From: Typha latifolia
Taxonomy: Eukaryota; Streptophyta; Magnoliopsida; Poales; Typhaceae
Assembly (NCBI GenBank): GCA_019914945.1
Contig: CM034109.1
Location: 5,394,001-5,458,000 of the forward strand
DNA length: 64,000 nucleotides
Reading direction: 5' to 3'
The position numbers were made by a program, and so were the translations under genes. Below are positions 10,784-22,214 of the stretch, one piece after another. The notes beneath the pieces were generated by a model that did no database searches, was not told the DNA's origin, and was given only the letters and a program-made list of their open reading frames with translations. The stretch's first letter is position 1; each line of letters starts with the position of its first letter.

Positions 10784-10997
10784 GCCTTATGGCCTTGACC
10801 TCCGCTTGTATGTCGAACCTGAGTCCACTAATGAAGGTGCTATGAAGGGCTGAAGATGACCAACCCGGTATGCAGTTGCAAATTCTCTCAAACTCTTCTT
10901 GATAAGTTCGGACTGTGGTTCGTTTAGTTAGCTTAGTCAAGGTAGCTTGAAAGTCTTCATATTCAGTTAGACCGAATCGAGTACATAGGGCAAACAC
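10784..10997 (-). pseudogene. gag capsid fragment, upstream of the solo LTR
   Basis: The minus-strand reading is ALCTRFGLTEYEDFQATLTK, then RTYQEEFERICN and FISGLRFDIQAEVKAI. These are conserved Retrotrans_gag blocks, also seen at 36873-37106. It breaks off at 10784, and the next gag residues (a stretch like RTFLEAFFTVAMMEEK) resume at 9847 beyond the solo LTR. The two parts belong to one ORF split by insertion. Confidence 0.8.
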
Positions 10998-11049
10998 AAA
11001 CTCATCTCAAGACTAATGTGCCTCATGTTGGGTCATTGGCTCCTAGTTT

Positions 11050-11639
11050 TGGGCCAATAACTCGTTCTAAGTCCAAGGCTTTCTAAACTACTCTTGAACA
11101 ACTCCTTGTATTGAAAATGGACGGTATAGAAGACTTGGCAAAGAACGAATAGGAGATTAAGTATAAAGGGACCACTTTGCTCATTTGTAAGAGTAACTAA
11201 CTTGGGTTGCATTTGTGCATGATTTAGCCCATTTTAGGATTAGAAGAATATGGATTAAGTTTCCATTTTTCGTTCATGTTTTGGTGTCTTTTCAGTTCCT
11301 TTGACTTTGTAAGTGTGCTAGCCATTTATTATTGTTTAGTGGCCATTTATTATCTTTTGGGAAGTGTAATTTGTTTGGCCTTGAAAAGGCTTGTTTTGGA
11401 AATGGAATGGACATGAAATGAGTTCAGAAATTATCTTGCTTAAGAGTTACGAATTTCTCATCTAAACCTTGGTTTAGTGGCGAATCTATCAATTCTATCA
11501 CTCACCTTCTTCTCCTTTTTGAGTGTGGCGAATTACCCTAACAGAATTTATTTGTGGGGTTCCAAACTTATCAAACAAATGCTGTTAGTCCTTCTCTTTT
11601 TATTTCTTCCTTTTGGAGCTTGTGAAGGCCCATCAAAGA
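11050..11639. other. Unassigned non-coding sequence between two gypsy elements
   Basis: No domain, tRNA or matching repeat found. Position suggests it is part of the upstream LTR or leader of the element at 11640-16742, but I see no match to that family's LTR until about 11640. Confidence 0.35.
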
Positions 11640-11787
11640 CGAAAATGGTTAAGTTTCGTAATTTTCTTACTACCAAAGAATATCTGACAAATATTTTCCC
11701 ATAGTTGTGCAGACTAATTTCTATAATACATTCAGATTTTGAAGGAATTATTGCGTAGCCTATTTTTGGTACAAGAACTCATCAATT

Positions 11788-11800
11788 TGGTATTAGAGTC
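11788..11800 (+). other. Primer-binding site, initiator tRNA-Met (one change)
   Basis: TGGTATTAGAGTC, three bases after the LTR end CATCA at 11784. It differs from the iMet PBS TGGTATCAGAG by a C-to-T change. Confidence 0.72.
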
Positions 11801-11823
11801 AGACGAATCTCAGACCTCCATTA

Positions 11824-12965
11824 ATGGTTAAAACAAAAAAGATGACATCAACAAGGAGACCTATGGAGAGCACATCGATAAGAAAAGACTCAATCCACAA
11901 TGACGCTAACCATGAGGCCGATTCCTTTGGAGCGGCCACGGTAGGACCGAATCAACCAATGTCCCTGGGTGCGAATATGGATGAACTTAGGGGCATGTTC
12001 CAAACATTGTTGCATAGAGTTGACACAATGCAAAAGGATCACAATGAATTCAAAGAATATATCGTGAACCAATTGGGTTCGTCATCTCCTCGATGATGAT
12101 AGGAGTTTCAAGAAGGACCAGCAGTGGGACCTCATCGAACTGATACCCCACAGGTCCAAGTGCGACATGTGAGTATCAATGATCCCCTCTTACCTATGCC
12201 TACACATCATCCCCCACCTTCGTTACAAAACCCAAGACCAGCGGTGGTGGAACCCGAGAAGCGTGCGGCACCGATGCGCTTCCTCGATGAGAAGGATTGG
12301 CACTTTGAGAAGGAGGTTGATCCCTTTGGAGATGGTGATGGACGTGCTCGAGGATTTAGACAAGGTGATCAACATGTACAAAAGTTTAGACCTGAACCAA
12401 GGATCTTTTGCAAACCCGACAACGTTATTCGGGGGAGAATTGCATGCTTGGACTTTCCAAAATTCCAAGGTGGTGATCCAACAGATTGGGTGTTTCAAAT
12501 TAAACAATATTTTGATTATCAAGGTACAGCGAAAGATGCAAAGGTCCAGATGACAAGCTTTCACCACTAAGGAACGGCATTGCATTGGTATAGATCAGTT
12601 ATTCATGGTGGTAAATTTACCGAATGAGCTGATTTTTGTAGGAGGATTACACACAGATTTGGTACAACGGCATATGAAGATTTTGCTACCACATTAAGCA
12701 AGATGGTTTAGAGGACGACTGTATCAGAGTACCAAGCTGAGTTTGAAAGAGTTAGTAGTCATTGTGAGCCACCTTGGCCCGAAAAACATTGATGATCACA
12801 TTTATTTCAGGGCTCCAGGATGAGAAGGTCATGAGAATGGAACAAAGGTATAGGGCTCTAAAGATAGTAGCGAAAACTAATTGGGGCAACCAAGCGGTTT
12901 GCACCTACAACACCGGTTGGAAATTCTGCAGGTTCAAAAACAGCAACTGCGAGCACTAGATCACG
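11824..12965 (+). pseudogene. gag capsid of the gypsy element
   Basis: The first frame (11824-12096) begins MVKTKKMTSTRRPMES and holds a short amphipathic segment (ELRGMFQTLLHRVDTMQ). A second frame (12124-12570) has a proline-rich stretch, then the capsid start LDFPKFQGGDPTDWVFQIKQ, which is the Retrotrans_gag signature. After an in-frame stop the capsid continues with LHWYRSVIHGG and TVSEYQAEFERVS to about 12830. Multiple stops make it a pseudogene. Gag would form the virus-like particle core. Confidence 0.78.
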
Positions 12966-13019
12966 ACCACCTTTGAGACCTTCTTTCGATGTAGAGAAGG
13001 CACTAGACCCCCCGTTCGA

Positions 13020-13800
13020 ACTCTCACACCTGCCCAGGTGACGGAGCGAAGAGCGAAGGGCCTGTGCTTTCGATGTGATGAGCGTTTCACCCTCGGTCAT
13101 CGTTGTTCTAAACCGATCGGGAGTGTGATGCTTATCGACGGTTTTAAGGAGGATGATGAGCTTGTTGATGATGGAGAGTGTCCAGAGGAGGTCATTAAGG
13201 AGGGCGTGAAGGAAGATATCTAAGCTGAAATATTGATGCATGCATATTCAAGTACTTCCGCACTGAGGACGTTACGGGTAGATGAATTTATTAGAAAGCA
13301 TTGTGTGCACATCCTCATTGATTTAGAGAGTACACATAACTTTCTAGACGAGAGTTAGTGAGGAGATTGGGTTTGGATGTCGAATCGAACACCGGATTTG
13401 ACGTTGCTATTGGAGAAGGCACAAAGCTTAAGGTGGAGAGCTTGTGTTGTCGAGTCAGTATACGGGTACAAGGACATGACATCATTGTGGACTTGTATCC
13501 GTTGGCGCTGCGAGGAGCGAATATTGTACTTGGTGTTCAGTGGTTACAGAGTTCGGGACCCGTCACACTTGATTTTCGAAGCATATGGATGAAATATAAA
13601 CAAGGAAACAAAGATGTACGGCTTGATGGTGTTCGGTCTTCACTGATTCCTATGATGCAGCCTATGGTGGGGCTGCCTCGTGCGTATGATTTAGCCTATC
13701 TTCTTCAGTTAGGACCAGCAGGAGATGAGCCTCAAATGAGTTCAGGTACTACTATTGAATTGTTTAATTTAGTAGATAACTTTTCTGGACTATTTGAGGA
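13020..13800 (+). pseudogene. Zinc knuckle and aspartic protease of the gypsy element
   Basis: 13038-13223 encodes an intact knuckle, KGLCFRCDERFTLGHRCSKP, followed by an acidic linker. After a stop, the protease active site reads LIDLESTHNF (about 13314-13343), where the family has D-S/T-G-S. The catalytic aspartate remains but the following two residues are replaced. The frame 13358-13807 carries the rest of the protease fold (GANIVLGVQWLQSSGPVTLDF). Loss of the D-S/T-G triad would inactivate the enzyme. Confidence 0.78.
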
Positions 13801-14470
13801 GCCATAAGAGTCACCACCGAGGAGAGCGGTGAACCATCGCATAGAGATTGTACTTGGGGCTACACCGGCGAATGCGAGGCTATATCGGTATCCACATGTG
13901 TAAAAGGAAGTTATCTCAAAGATGGTAGCCGAGATGTTGGAGCAAGGCCTCATTCAACCAAGTCATAGCTCATACTCATCTCCCGTGCTATTAGTGCAAA
14001 AAAAAGATGGGACATGACATTCCGGTATTCTATTCCGGTTATAGAGGAGCTGTTGGACGAGCTAGCAGGGGCGATCATATTCAACAAGCTTGACTTGAGG
14101 GCCAAGTATTATCAAATTAGAGTTCACCCGGCAAATGTACATAAAACTGCATTTCGCACTCCGGATGGGCATTATGAGTTTCGGGTGATGCCTTTTGGTC
14201 TCACTAATGCTCCAGCTACTTTTCAAGGCTTCATGAATGATATATTTTGGCCTTTATTGTGAAGGTATGTCTTGGTATTTTTTGACGACATTTTGGTATA
14301 TAACAGGAATGAATTGGAGCATTAGCGACATTTGGAGGATGTGCTGAATTTGTTGAAGCAAAACTAATTAAAGATCAAGAAGTCCAAGTGCCTATGGGGA
14401 GTACCAAAAGTGGAGTATTTAGGCCACATCATTTCAGCGGATGATGTAGCAGCGGATTCTCAAAAGGTTG
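13801..14470 (+). pseudogene. Reverse transcriptase of the gypsy element
   Basis: Recognisable blocks are RLYRYPHV at about 13880, [10 protein letters not shown] at about 13985, then [20 protein letters not shown] (14038-14097), [20 protein letters not shown] (14159-14218) and the catalytic FFDDILVY at about 14279-14302. A small deletion after DGT removes the FCVDYRALN block, and stops occur after [12 protein letters not shown] and later. Confidence 0.78.
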
Positions 14471-15010
14471 CATGTATGACCGCTTGGCCTATTCGTACTA
14501 CTACCACCAAATTGAGAGGATTTTTAAGGCTGACCGGATAGTTTCGTTGATTCATCACCTGATATGGCAAGATCGCTGCTCCTCTCAATTCTTTTTTGAA
14601 GAAAGACTCTTTTAGATGGACGGATGAAACCACTACAACCTTTGAAAAACTGAAAATAGCAATGACGACAGCACCCATTTTAGCTCTACCGAACTTCACC
14701 AAAGAGTTCATTATAGAATCTGATGCGTCGGGTGTTAGCATAGGAGTTGTATTAATGCAAGAATGACGTCCCATTGTCTATCTTAGTAAGGCTTTATCTA
14801 AAAAATCCCAGCAATTATCAACTTATGAGAGAGATGTTGGCAATTTTGCATGCGGTGACAAAGTGGAGGTCTTATTTGAACCGATCAAAGGAGCCTTCCA
14901 TACTTTATGGGACAGCGTATACACACTCCGGCATAGCAGAGATGGGTCACAAAATTGCTAGGATATGATTATGAAATCTAATACAAGAAGGGAACGGAAA
15001 ATACACTATC
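14471..15010 (+). pseudogene. RNase H of the gypsy element
   Basis: Blocks seen in order are LRGFLRLTG (about 14512), PLNSFLKKDSFRWTDE (14581-14628), LPNFTKEFIIESDASG (14690-14735), IVYLSKALSKKSQQLSTYER (14776-14832) and a degraded HSGIAEMGHKIARI region. Two stops and a frame change occur within it. Confidence 0.72.
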
Positions 15011-15119
15011 GCACCAACCTAATACCGCCGAGCTTGCAGCTTATTCTTCTCCTACCTTTCTCTTCCTTGACGAGCTGAGGTATACATGTACATCTGATCC
15101 AGATATTTTGAGATTGTTG

Positions 15120-16258
15120 TAGGAGGTGATATTTGATTCGGAGCACCATCCAAAGTTGGAGAATCAAGGCGGTTTGCTGTTGGATCACGGATGCATTCGG
15201 GTGCTCGCAAATGATGGATTGCAGCAGAAATTGTTGGAGCACTTTCACCAAACTCTAGATGCTGGTCATGAGAGTGTCTTGAGGACTTATAGGAGGATAT
15301 CTCAGAGTTGCACGTGGCTAGGATTGAGGTGGGATGTGAGGAGTTTTGTCCGTGTTTACGAAGTTTGTCAAAGGGCTAAGGCAACCACATTGAAATCGGC
15401 CGGATTACTACAGCCTTTACCTATATTGGATCATGTTTGGGAGGACATTTCTATGGATTTCATAGAAGGTCTTCTACTGGTACGTGGTTATTCCATTATC
15501 TTTGTGGTGGTTGAGATTTAGCAAGTATGCGCATTTTTCGGCATTGTCACATCCATTTTCAACCAAGTCGGTGGTTAAATTTTTTGTTAGAGATGTTGCT
15601 CAATTACATGGCATGTCACGCATGATTTTCTCGGATTGTGATCGTATATTTATGAGCGACTTTTGGACTGAGTTTTTTAGATTATAGGGGACTCGATTGA
15701 AAAACTGAGATGGTCAATCAGGGCATTGAGCAGTATTTGAGGTGCTTTGTTGGAGAGATACTGAAATGATGGTTGGAGTTTTTACCGTGGGCGGAGTGGT
15801 CTTATAACATTGCCTACCATAGCAACATTGGCATGACTCCATTTGAGGTGGTGTATGGACGCACGGCCCCGACGTTACGCGCTTATGATCTAGTGGTATC
15901 TGCAGATCGAACAGAGGTGGTCTTAGCGTTGATGGATAGAGACACTACATTGAGGAGGTTGCGTGCTCATCTTAAACTTGCTCAAAACTGCATGAAGCAA
16001 GTTTATGATCGTAGCCATAGGGAGCAGGAGTTCGACATCGATAATTGGGTATCGTTGGATCAGTTCTACCTGAGCCATTTGAGGAAATAGAGATTGTAGA
16101 GCCAGTTCGTGTACTTGCTAGGCACCGACGACGACATGGTACCAGATTGGAGATGGAGATTTTAGTTGAGTAGTTTGGCAAGTCATCTGATGAGGCGGCA
16201 TGGGAGGTGGAGACTGATATCTTGGAGCGTTTCCTTGACTTTTCACCTTGAGGGCAAG
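15120..16258 (+). pseudogene. Integrase of the gypsy element
   Basis: The 15126-15521 frame has the H2C2 domain: EHFHQTLDAGHESVLRTYRR, then FVRVYEVCQRAK, where the first of the two cysteines is replaced by tyrosine, and next the core start WEDISMDFIEGL with the first catalytic aspartate. The core continues in another frame (MIFSDCDRIFMSDFWTEFFR, 15621-15680) and ends with WAEWSYNIAYHSNIGMTPFE (15787-15846). The C-terminal domain ends near 16090, with remnants of the pol tail to 16258. It is frame-shifted at least three times. Confidence 0.78.
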
Positions 16259-16278
16259 GTGGGGGAAGCGTGGTGAGC

Positions 16279-16742
16279 TGATACACTTAGTTAGGATCTT
16301 TTCTTATTGCATTAGTTATTTATTTTTATTAAAATAAAATTCCTATAAGTCGTGTTCGAACGTAGGAAGGGTTGCGTTCGAACGCCCTTGCAAACGCCTG
16401 CATCATGTTCGCAAATATAGAGAATGCATATTGTGCGTTTGAACGCGGTCGGGCGAGTTCAAATGCCCATGTTCGAACGTTCAAATGCCTACATCGCGTT
16501 TGCACATACAGAGATGGAGCTTTTGAGTGCGTTCGAACACGATCGGGCGCATTCGAACGCGATCGATGGGAATCCTCTAGAATTAGGGTTTTATATTATT
16601 TTAGGATTTGTTAGCTAGCCTCTATAAATATATGGATGGCAGCCAACTTTATTATGTTATTGGATTATTGATTTCTTGCCTCCTATCTTCTCTCTAGACT
16701 CTCTCCCTCCTTCTTCACCATCCTTCTCAAGTTTTTCAGCAT
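16279..16742 (+). repeat. 3' LTR of the gypsy element, truncated
   Basis: It starts TGATACACTTAG directly after the purine tract. It carries a cluster of GTTCGAAC-type words between 16355 and 16565 and a TATA-like CTATAAATATATGG at about 16621. It matches, inverted, 41751-41350 and 48420-48030. About 370 bp of the 3' part is missing where it abuts the copia gag at about 16743. Confidence 0.78.
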
Positions 16743-17573
16743 TCACTTGTTTGGCTTCCGAAAAAATTTATTGAACTTTTTGACAAACATGGCCAACATC
16801 TCAACATCTAAATCACCTTCATCATCAGACTCCTCTAAATTTTGTTCAACTGTGGATAGGGCCATCCTTTTGGACTTCCTCGGTTTTGAAAGACTGGACT
16901 CAAATGTTTGTAGATTACCTACCAATTGTTCAACTTTCATAGAATCGATGTCCTTACTTTCCTCAATAGTTGTAACTTTCGCTTGAAACCTTTCTGGAAG
17001 AGACCTAAAGATCTTACGGATAATTCTATTTTCAGGAATTTTCTCTCCTAGGTTGAAACTGGAGTTGACTATATCACTCAGCTTTGCATAGAACTCATCA
17101 AATGTCTCATTCTCCTCCATACGTAGGGTTTCAAAACTAGTAGTCAACCTCTGAAGTTTCAAAAGTTTTACAGCCATAGTTCCTTTATGAGTTGTTTCTA
17201 AGATCGTCCAGGCTTCTTTTGCTATTTCACAAGTAGAAATTCTTCTAAATTCTTCCGAGGAAACACAACTAAAAATTGCATTTATTGCTTTGCTATTCCA
17301 ACCAACTTTTTCATAATCTGTCTTATCCCATGACTCAATCGGTTTCTTAACAAACTTATCATTCACCATGTACATTAGTGGACTCCAACCGTTCACAATG
17401 GCTATCCATACTCGCTCATCTATAGACTTCAAATAAGCTCTCATCCTAGCTTTCCAATATCCATAATTTGATCCATCTAGAATAAGAGGTCTAATAGATG
17501 AGAATCCATCTCTATGAAAATTTATGTCTATCTGATCTCTCTCAAAGGGTGAGAGAACCTGCTCTGATACCAA
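16743..17573 (-). CDS. Ty1/copia gag polyprotein N-terminal part (open)
   Basis: An uninterrupted 276-codon frame encodes the plant copia gag (DUF4219 plus UBN2-type domain). Residues 20-45 include the hallmark PLILDGSNYGYWKARMRAYL. The UBN2 region follows with AKEAWTILETTHKGT, LQRLTTSFETLRMEENE, EFYAKLSDIVNS and a block ending SLPERFQAKVTTIEES. An acidic tail (LEESDDEGDLDVEMLAMFVK) precedes the position where a CCHC knuckle would normally follow. It stops at the junction with the gypsy LTR, so the knuckle and all of pol are absent. The start lies at the PBS. It is a transposon capsid protein and not a host gene, although the frame is surprisingly intact. Confidence 0.87.
   Translation of the reverse strand: MVSEQVLSPFERDQIDINFHRDGFSSIRPLILDGSNYGYWKARMRAYLKSIDERVWIAIVNGWSPLMYMVNDKFVKKPIESWDKTDYEKVGWNSKAINAIFSCVSSEEFRRISTCEIAKEAWTILETTHKGTMAVKLLKLQRLTTSFETLRMEENETFDEFYAKLSDIVNSSFNLGEKIPENRIIRKIFRSLPERFQAKVTTIEESKDIDSMKVEQLVGNLQTFESSLSKPRKSKRMALSTVEQNLEESDDEGDLDVEMLAMFVKKFNKFFRKPNK
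17561..17573 (-). other. Copia primer-binding site, initiator tRNA-Met
   Basis: The minus strand reads TTGGTATCAGAGC, one base after the LTR end. Confidence 0.85.
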
Positions 17574-17574
17574 T

Positions 17575-18351
17575 TGAAAAACCCCCTAGACACATGTATG
17601 TATCTAAACACTAGGCAATGATCTCGCTCGTTTGCTTAAGTAAAAGTCGGAAGAAATATTAAAAACGAAAGCAAAGATGAACACGATTTTAACGTGGAAA
17701 AATCTAAGCGAGAAAAAACTACGGATCCAAACTCGGATCAAAACCAATCACTAGAATAGTAGTAGTTACAAGACTGACTCACAAAACAACCCGTCGATCC
17801 AAACGTTTTTGTTCCTCTTAGTCTTGCTCACTAGAACCCACGATTCACTGCTTCTCGTGATTGAAGTCCAACCTCAGTAGCCCTCGAGATTGATCTTTCG
17901 TCTAGATAGCCCTTAAGATGAAAGCTTAAGATTTGTAGATGAGAAGAGCCTTGTTAGTTGAAGAACCGATATAGCCTCAAGAAGTCTCCTTCAATAATGC
18001 TTCTTCAACCACTCTCAAGATAAGGCATCACAATCCTTATATATGATCTCCAAGATAAAGTACAAGATAGAGCTAAATCTTAATCTTATCCGTACTCACG
18101 AAAGTCCAAGATAGAGCTAAATCCAAGTCTTATCCATACTCATGAAAGTCCAAGATTTTCAAACTTCGTTGGTGCATTCGAACGCGGTCCGGATGCATTC
18201 GAACGGCATGACTTGATCTCATCAACTTTGTTCCAATAATTTTGCAATTCTTTAAACCAGAGATTTTCTAGACTTATGTAAAGCTCATATACATGTAAAA
18301 AATACACTTAGAATATTTTGTACACAATTGCCAATAATTAAAAACCTAACA
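17575..18351 (-). repeat. 5' LTR of the copia element
   Basis: 777 bp on the minus strand, from TGTTAGGTTTTTAA at 18351 to GGTTTTTCA at 17575, followed directly by the PBS. Two GCATTCGAACG words lie at about 18175-18210, the same word that marks the gypsy LTRs. The element body downstream is truncated after gag, so no 3' LTR is present. Confidence 0.82.
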
Positions 18352-21300
18352 GTTTGGTAATTTTTTTTTAACATATACTTAGTAGTTCATGCAATATTAG
18401 ATATAGCAATATGTTTTTGCCTGATATTAAAGGTCCTAATTTATTTACTACTACTCATGAGGGCTATACAAATTATGAAGCACAATTTTCTTCGTCTTCT
18501 CGCCAACTTAGAAACTATAAGATAATATTTGATCTTCTTTTACTATTATAAAATACACTATATATATATATATTTATGCATAACTTTTAAATTATATTAC
18601 AAAATTTAAAGGTATTTGTGGTATTTTAATTATTCACTAGTGAATTGTACGTTACATGCAAGTTGGATCAGTTGCAAATACTCTTGTAAAAATGTTGTAG
18701 CATGTGGGATGCTAATGAGTCATGACCTATCATCTAATGTTGGAGGAGTGCTACTATGACCATAATTTTGGAAAGTAAGTATCAATATAGCAATGATAAA
18801 AAGTGAGCCATTTATTAGATAATATGGATGGTTTAAAACTATCGATGATGCTATCGAATCCTCTATTGCTCGGCCATTTGCATATATAATTATACTAAAT
18901 CCTTTCATTGTTTTATTTCTTATATTAAAAAATTTACATAACTAAAGATGAGTTGTCATCTATTTTTTATAGGTTGATTATGTATAATGCATAATAATGA
19001 CCACTTATATCGATGGACATTGATTTCTATCTATTATTCTCTTTTGTTTTATTTTAAACATGTCGAAAAAAACTAAGATACTTATAGCAGATTATGTATT
19101 TTTTTTGTATATAATATAGACATTTAAACTTGATACACTATGTGAATTATTAAATATTTGCAATATAAGTTATGTTTTGGAGGTACCATTATATTGTGTA
19201 TATTTTTATTTTGGATGTAATCAAATTGGATAAATATGTTAAATAAGAGCATATGGAAATATATTGCTCTAATGTTTAATTGTATTTACTTTTACAAAAT
19301 GACTATAGGTAATTATAAATTCTAATATAATCATAAAATAATCTTTGTTATTGCCTAATGGATAATACTATAAGTAGCAGATATATTTTCCTAAGAAATT
19401 CAAATTTTTAATAACAAATATAGTTGCCACTAAATAATTTTTAGTGATAAATGGTATTTGCTACTATAAATTCTTTGCTATTTTATAAATTAGTGATGGT
19501 TACAATTATGATCATCACTATACAATCTATCTATAATAGCAAATATATTTGTTACTATAAATTATAATTTTAGTATTGAATGTTTATTTTGTTACTAAGA
19601 TTTAGCGACAGCATCAAGAAAAAGATAAATATGAGATAACTTATTCTATGCGATCATCTTATTTATGATATTAGAGGAACTATTAAAATGACAAAAACAT
19701 AGTTTAAAATACTTTATTTCAATTAGAAGGAAGGGGAAGAGCCTAAAATTAGAGGAAATAAAAGAAAACGTCAAAGAATTCCATCCAATTAGTATACCAA
19801 CTGAAGAGCAAGAGGAGATTCTACACCTAATTGCCAATGAAATACCCTCTAATAGAGCAAACAATGCATTGATGATCATATGAAAATTTAATCTCTTATA
19901 AACATAGCACGGAAAATATATAATATAAAATGAGATTCTTAACATGTTTATGCATGAAGAAATGATAGCACTCCATAAATGAAAAGTTGGTGCAGAAAAA
20001 ATAGAGCGAAATAATGCTCTATTTTTTAAACCAAAATCTCCCCCTTAATCATTGTCATACATTAAATTTGGAATCTTCCTTTCCTAGCTTGGGATGTTGA
20101 TAATTCAATATTCTTGGATGACTAATAAGGCAAAACTTCATCCAAAGGGATGGTTTTTAAATCTAGAAGAACTCTTCACCATATGACCCAATGCTCTACG
20201 AAGTACTTGAATCAACATTTAATTGCGTGTAGAATAGCCTTATGCAACTAGCCATTAATCTTGATTTGAATCTTGAAAGAAATATCAACTAACATTTACC
20301 TTTTTCCGATTCAAGAGAGAGGTCATCACAAGGTATAATTGCATTAAGAGACATGTAGTATAAAATATCATTTAAAGCAAATGAGCTAATAATGTTTTTG
20401 ACATAAGATACATTCCAATATGATTTGGAAGACGAACTAGATTAGAGGTCATATGATATAAGAATGAAGTTATTTCTGGAAAAGAATAAACACATTTCTT
20501 TGCATTATCCCCAAGAGAGTCTCTATAAAAAAAAACTAGACTAAGCTACCTCATCACCTCCCAATTGTTTCTTTGTTAAGAGTTCGTATTAGAGTCCTAT
20601 TCAAATATTACACTCCTCTAAACTCTAAACTCATCTTATTATTTTTCTTAATTCGTTATATGACATGATCTTACAAGATATAGATGTGTGAAGCTCCAAA
20701 GTTTGGTATTAGATTGTTCATAATCTAAATAATGTAGTTTGGTAGAGGAGAGAAGAAAGATGAATCAGATAGATAAAAGGCAGCAATTGACTCTCTATTC
20801 TAGGGCTATCATGGGCAATGAATAAGACAATATTGACAAAAGTGGCAGTATTGGAGGGTGAGGAATGTTGGGAAGGAGACATACATGTGTGTCTCTATGG
20901 ATATGCTGCTATCATTATTATTTATATTCAATTTAAATTCTCATATAAGTAGAAAATTAAGCCAATCATATTATAAATATAAAATAGAATACATTTTTAA
21001 GAAAGTCTTTAAATGAGTGATTTCATTCAAATTCAAAGTAATAATTCTGACCCAAAATTGGATCATTTCATTCCTTACAAACTTGATTTTGAATAATTAG
21101 AATAGCAAACTTATGAGTCATAGCGTTGTTACACCTGCTCATAAAATAAATCTTAATTTAGGGATACAAAGACATCTAGCTAGAGCATTCCTAAACTATC
21201 GAATAGATAGTCTAGTTAATGTTATCACACAAACCATTAGTTGCCTGAACTAAAGTGAGTCACTAAAGAGTCTACCACTATTGGTAACAAGTCTAGTTAA

Positions 21301-22214
21301 CTCTTTGATTCTCAAAAGGAGACTAAGAGCTTCCACATAAAGTATATTGGTGCAGTAGTTAACAAAGATAACCGACGCAAAATTAATTAAGGTACTTGCT
21401 TACAAAGATTCCAACCCTCACCAACTATTAATTGCCTTGACCAAGGTAAGTGAGTAACTGAAGAATCAATTTGCGCTATTGCCAATGAATGCGGTTAACT
21501 CTTTGATTCCTAAAAATGTGAGAGCTCCCCGTAAAGTGTGTGCCATTGTAGTAGTCAAGAAAGATATCTTTATCGAGACAAAATTGATTAGGGTGATTAC
21601 ATACAAAGATGCTGACCTCCTCCCACAACTATTCTACCTCACCACCAGGCAACAACAAACTAATAAGATCACAATTTTAAGAGTTAATAGTAGTCTTATC
21701 AATATTATATAGAGCAAGGCTATGAGGTTTAGGGTACAATTCAAGCAAACAACAAGCAGAGAGATGCTCAACATTCTCCATCACCCCCCACCGAAGAAAG
21801 CTCAAAATTTTCGGGAGTCTACTATTTCTCTTGCCTCCCAAATACACCACATGATGTTAAATGAGTCATAAACATAATTAGTACTTGCTACCTTTCAATG
21901 TATTATATACTTGTGCCTTGGCCTAATTAATAATCACCATCATCATTTTAAGTATTCCACTCTTGCTGCTATTATATAGACTAGTGACCATGGTCTTCTT
22001 ATGTAATATACTCTTAATGAGAAAAATAAATTTACAGTGACACTACATGTTGCGTATGCTTGGGAATCCCATGAACCATGGTGAAGCGTAGACTCCAACC
22101 CTCGCAAATTCCCACCCAACCGACACCGCATCTTGTCCGCTTCTATTAAACTCCTCCATCTCTAACTATCCGACTACCCACTTTATCCACAATTCCACAC
22201 CAACGTCGAATACC
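18352..22214. other. AT-rich intergenic region, no gene recognised
   Basis: Only short chance frames. Base composition is strongly AT-rich with many homopolymer and TA runs (for example TATATATATATATA at about 18557). One tandem duplication is described separately. The last 100-150 bp should hold the promoter of the GH5 gene starting at 22215, but I see no convincing TATA box at a fixed distance. Confidence 0.5.
21233..21640. repeat. Diverged tandem duplication, period about 198 bp
   Basis: TTAACTCTTTGATTC occurs at about 21297 and again at about 21495. It is followed in both by an AGAGCT(T)CC...AAAGT block, an AAATTRATTA block and CACAACTATT/CACCAACTATT. The two units are clearly related but diverged. 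Confidence 0.5.

Larger units (their letters stand above)
6200..10997 (-). mobile_element. Ty3/gypsy retrotransposon, degenerate, interrupted by a solo LTR
   Basis: Reading right to left, this is gag capsid (10997-10784), a solo LTR insertion (10778-9853), the rest of gag with zinc knuckle and protease (9847-8830), RT (8830-8050), RNase H (8050-7490), integrase (7480-6270) and the pol end (CCTTGAGGACAAGGTG, about 6232), joined to the LTR starting at 6199. Order and motifs identify Ty3/gypsy. Many stops and shifts make it inactive. The original 5' LTR and PBS are not visible right of 11000, where the next element begins. Confidence 0.8.
11640..16742 (+). mobile_element. Ty3/gypsy retrotransposon, all domains in order, degenerate
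   Basis: The order is: tail of a 5' LTR (about 11640-11784), PBS (11788-11800), gag (11824 to about 12960), zinc knuckle and protease (13020-13800), RT (13800-14470), RNase H (14470-15010), integrase (15120-16090), pol end (about 16250), purine tract GGTGGGGGAAGCG and 3' LTR start (16279). The 3' LTR stops at about 16742 against a copia element. The 5' LTR tail matches the tails of the LTRs at 40913-41060 and 47594-47720, and the 3' LTR start matches their heads, so all belong to one family. Frameshifts and stops occur in every domain. Confidence 0.85.

Noticed and set aside
16355..16570. The same words read as heat-shock elements
   Set aside because: Heat-shock elements need GAA and TTC blocks spaced by two bases; TTCGAA has no spacing and alternating blocks are not seen.
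19430..19620. Repeated TAGTGATAAAT/TTTGCTACTATAAATT phrases suggesting a DNA transposon
   Set aside because: No terminal inverted repeat or target duplication could be fixed; too AT-rich to distinguish from chance.
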